Below, in pieces: positions 61,426 to 64,000 of a DNA stretch of 64,000 nt. Location of the stretch: NCBI GenBank assembly GCA_021307315.1, contig JAJSPD010000018.1:620001-684000 (forward strand). Direction: 5' to 3'. The notes below the pieces were generated by a model. It was not told where the DNA came from, searched no databases, and saw only the letters and a program-made list of their open reading frames with translations. Origin of the DNA: Bisporella sp. PMI_857. Lineage: Eukaryota > Ascomycota > Leotiomycetes > Helotiales > Helotiaceae. The translations under genes and the position numbers were made by a program. Numbering within the stretch: position 1 is the first letter of the stretch; each line of letters starts with the position of its first letter.

Positions 61426-62877
61426 GATGGTTTATATTAAAATTGGCGAATATGAATCGTAAAAATAGAGGGTTGGAGAGATTTGAAAGCCGCGCCGCGG
61501 GAAGTAGCTGAACTATCAAAGTTTTTGTCTAGGCAGATTAAAGATGGTGAGAGAGTCTTAACAAAGCCAGATGGCGAGGGCCTGCTCGTGATGATAGAAA
61601 AACTGTTGGAAAAGAATAAGTACGAAAAGTGAATGAATGTGTTCACAGCAAGACGGATGCAGAAGAAGAAGCAGAGGGAGTATACAAGGTGGGATGAGGA
61701 GGAGTTAAAAAGAAGCATGAAATTGGGACAAGAAATCCCCTGCTTGCTTGGAAAAAAGACCCAAGGAAGCTACTGCAAGACAAATCCTAGTGCGAAACGA
61801 GTTCAAGAAGTGGCCGGAGACCTCCTCGTCCGGCGACGGCATACGATGGATTGGACCAACCGCAGCTCGCGATTGACCGTGACATATCCACCAAACAGGC
61901 ATAAGACATTGGACGAATTTAACAGATTGATCCGAGCTGCGACCTGGAGCCTTTGGAAAAAACAAGGAGATGGACGAAGTTGCAGCAGAGGTTGGGGCTC
62001 GGATGTCAGCACGAGCCGCATGCTGGTGGTTGTGGCCCTTGTACAGACCCTCTCAAGCCCCTTAAGCGACTAGTAAGCGATAACTCTCGACAGAAAACGT
62101 TTGAGACTCTGTGCCAGATTTGTCTCAACTGCAATTCCAGCCCGAAGGAAACATGGGGTTATGACAGCGCTATGTCTCGGCGGCAGCAGGGTCCAGTGGT
62201 CTGAAGAGGTTAGACGGCAGCCGGAACAACTGTAATCATTCAGATGTCTTTCACCCTTTATCGGACGCTTGCAACGCCAATGTTTGGGATCAGATCAACA
62301 CTCTTTTCGCTTCTCTCAAAACTGCCCTGTCCGCCGAAGCAGTGGCCCAAACATTGCAAGGAAAAGATCACCTTCACGGAGATTATCCCGCCGTACCAAG
62401 AGTCCCCAAGACCAACTATAACTCAAATCTTAACTTTCTTTGACGGTGTGCGAAAGCCACATATCACTTTTGCCAAAGAACGCCAATTGTTCAAATACGT
62501 TTCTGATTCATGCCAATGAAATTGGCGCTGATATTAAGTTTGATGTTATTTACAGTGCAATTCGGCCGATTGCTGGCTGGCGCTTGTGCAACCCAAGCAG
62601 GCGCAGCAGCCTCATCGACCTTGATGAAACAAGACATCGCCTGACCACGGTAATGCGGCGCTTTGTTTCCTCTAGTGTGAACGAAACAATTCATACGGCA
62701 AACCGTCCCATAATACTGTGCCAACGATAAGTGCCAACCCAAGTACTGAGAGGTTGGCCATGACAAACTAAGGAATCGGATCATTGGCTGCATGCATATC
62801 CGAATAGCTACTTATTTCTGGGTAGTCCCGTGCCAAATAACCGGAACATATCATCTTGATATTGCTCATTTCATGCC
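61426..62877. other. Intergenic, 1.45 kb
   Basis: Cupredoxin promoter side and SMN 3' side. A 146-codon plus frame (61633-62073) is basic and unlike any family I know; not called. Confidence 0.4.
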
Positions 62878-63621
62878 TCATGCATCTTTGCTCGTTGCAC
62901 TTTCCTGCCGACCCTCATAAAGTCCAGTATAGTAGCCAGCATAGTACCAAGACATCAATAAATTCTTCAAGCCTTCATCGTGAACTATATCAAGGAATAT
63001 TTCAGCCCATCATCCTACTGCATATCGTAAAGCTGCATTATAAACTCACCTTGACCGATAAGATGTTGTGGCACCGCTAGGCCCGTTGAATGCTTGCTGC
63101 CTGGTATTCCAGACGAGTTGCGCTGTCTAATTTCCACCTAAACAAGGCGGGTTAGTATAGTCCAGCACAGATGCCAAGAAGAGGTTATTGTCGATTGTGT
63201 TTGAGATCATGAGAACTCACCTGAGGACCCTCTTTTGATGTTGTATGATCAACCGTTCCGTTTGCCAAGCTATGCTTAGCATGTAGATTAGTTTTAGATG
63301 TATCGAGTTGGGAACTGTCGTCGTTGACTATAACGTCATGGTCATGATGACTATCAAAGTGTTAGCCACATGTCCTTCTCATGAATGCATTACTGGCTGA
63401 CATTTCATCGTTGCCCTCTTCATATGCTTTGAGTACATCTTCAACATTCTCTCCCTGAGCTTGAATGCTATGGTATTGCTGACTACTGTTAGTCGAGCTA
63501 CCAATCAGGTTGATGTTCTATTTAGACTCACCTTATATTCCTCTAATGCATCATTCCAGGAATTCACCAGCATGGAGTCGTCCCAGATCTCTGCATGAGT
63601 TTCCCCTTTGGTTTTGGCCAT
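62878..63621 (-). CDS. SMN1: Survival motor neuron (SMN) homologue
   Basis: Five exons: 63621-63532, 63478-63402, 63350-63221, 63137-63050, 62984-62878; 163 aa, all phases consistent. The N-terminal Gemin2-binding helix is EIWDDSMLVNSWNDALEEYK then QYHSIQAQGE. The C-terminal YG box is NLLMSWYYAGYYTGLYEG (136-153), the self-association motif of SMN. The middle is hydrophilic with no Tudor domain, as in fission yeast Smn1. SMN loads Sm proteins on spliceosomal snRNAs together with Gemin2. Intron lengths are 53, 51, 83 and 65 nt. Intron 2 uses a less usual donor (AT|GTCAGC) but the joined frame is unbroken. None of the exons shows as a long open frame. Confidence 0.9.
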
Positions 63622-64000
63622 GGCTGACTCTGATAGCAGAAAGCTCAGCAGGGTGTGCCGGTGTTTTCCAGATGGTTTCGCCAGTGGTATTTTTGTAGCT
63701 CTAAGCGAACTTGACCTCCACCAGTTAAATTTTCAAGGCCCTTTGTTATTGCCTTCTACCGCATCAATTATCGGGAACTATTAATCCTGTTCCAACATTT
63801 AGAGAATCTTATCTTACTTTATGTAAGATACTGTTGAGAAGTAATGTGATGTCACGTGATCGTGATACCCTTTCTTTCTGACACAGGTTTCAATGCATCT
63901 CAAGATGGGAGAAATTGATAATACTGAGGAAGTATTCTGCTATGTGGCCAGTTTCAATATAAAGGGCCAAACTATCGATTATGAACCTATTAATAAGCAC
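63622..64000. other. SMN upstream region to window end
   Basis: About 380 bp, AT-rich, likely promoter. No further gene visible before the edge. Confidence 0.4.

Noticed and set aside
61633..62073. 146-codon plus frame
   Set aside because: No motif, no recognised family and atypical composition.

Overview
The window looks like nuclear DNA of a filamentous ascomycete (Pezizomycotina; Leotiomycetes is my best guess, by inference only). Reasons: genes on both strands with moderate spacing, many short introns of about 45-80 nt with GT..AG ends and CTAAC-like branch points, and fungal-type proteins (septin Cdc10, RAM-pathway Sog2, GOLD/PH oxysterol-binding protein, exo-polygalacturonase, cupredoxin-like secreted protein). 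I see no transposon, CRISPR array, rRNA or tRNA gene. Exon joins were worked out by hand from splice signals and reading frame; every multi-exon model listed as a firm gene closes in frame.

Layout. 1-9.4 kb: 3' part of a forkhead factor (+), a 128-aa conserved unknown (+), telomere-cap subunit Ten1 (-) divergent from ESCRT-III Snf7 (+). 9.5-16.7 kb: one giant acidic, repeat-rich gene (about 2,333 aa) with a 66-unit 15-bp coding minisatellite. 17-23.5 kb: Osh3-like lipid-transfer protein (-), Alg13 (-), a small candidate gene (-), mitoribosomal mS35 (+). 24-29 kb: an eroded gene (-), a small candidate (+), a class-3-type aldehyde dehydrogenase (-). 29.5-36 kb: AP-3 mu (-) divergent from a DMAC1/DUF4536-like protein (+), exosome Rrp4 (+), an Arg/Ser-rich protein (-). 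36.5-43.4 kb: Sog2 (-), a degenerate coding remnant (-), a short RecQ helicase (+). 44.5-53 kb: Ski8 (-), mitoribosomal bL32m (-) divergent from septin Cdc10 (+), a four-TM DUF7598-like membrane protein (-), a SERF-like peptide (+). 52.7-64 kb: exo-polygalacturonase (-), glutathione reductase (+), mitochondrial Holliday-junction resolvase Cce1/Ydc2 (-), cupredoxin-like secreted protein (-), and a five-exon SMN (survival motor neuron) homologue (-).

The genes do not form a pathway cluster. They are mostly housekeeping genes, with a notable share of nuclear-encoded mitochondrial functions (mS35, bL32m, Cce1, DMAC1-like, glutathione reductase) and RNA-processing factors (Rrp4, Ski8, SMN). Rrp4 and Ski8 work in connected RNA decay machinery (exosome and Ski complex). 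The most interesting items are the SMN homologue, the coding minisatellite with higher-order structure, a start-codon-only first exon in SKI8, a probable GC-AG intron, and a possible two-start dual-targeting arrangement in glutathione reductase.
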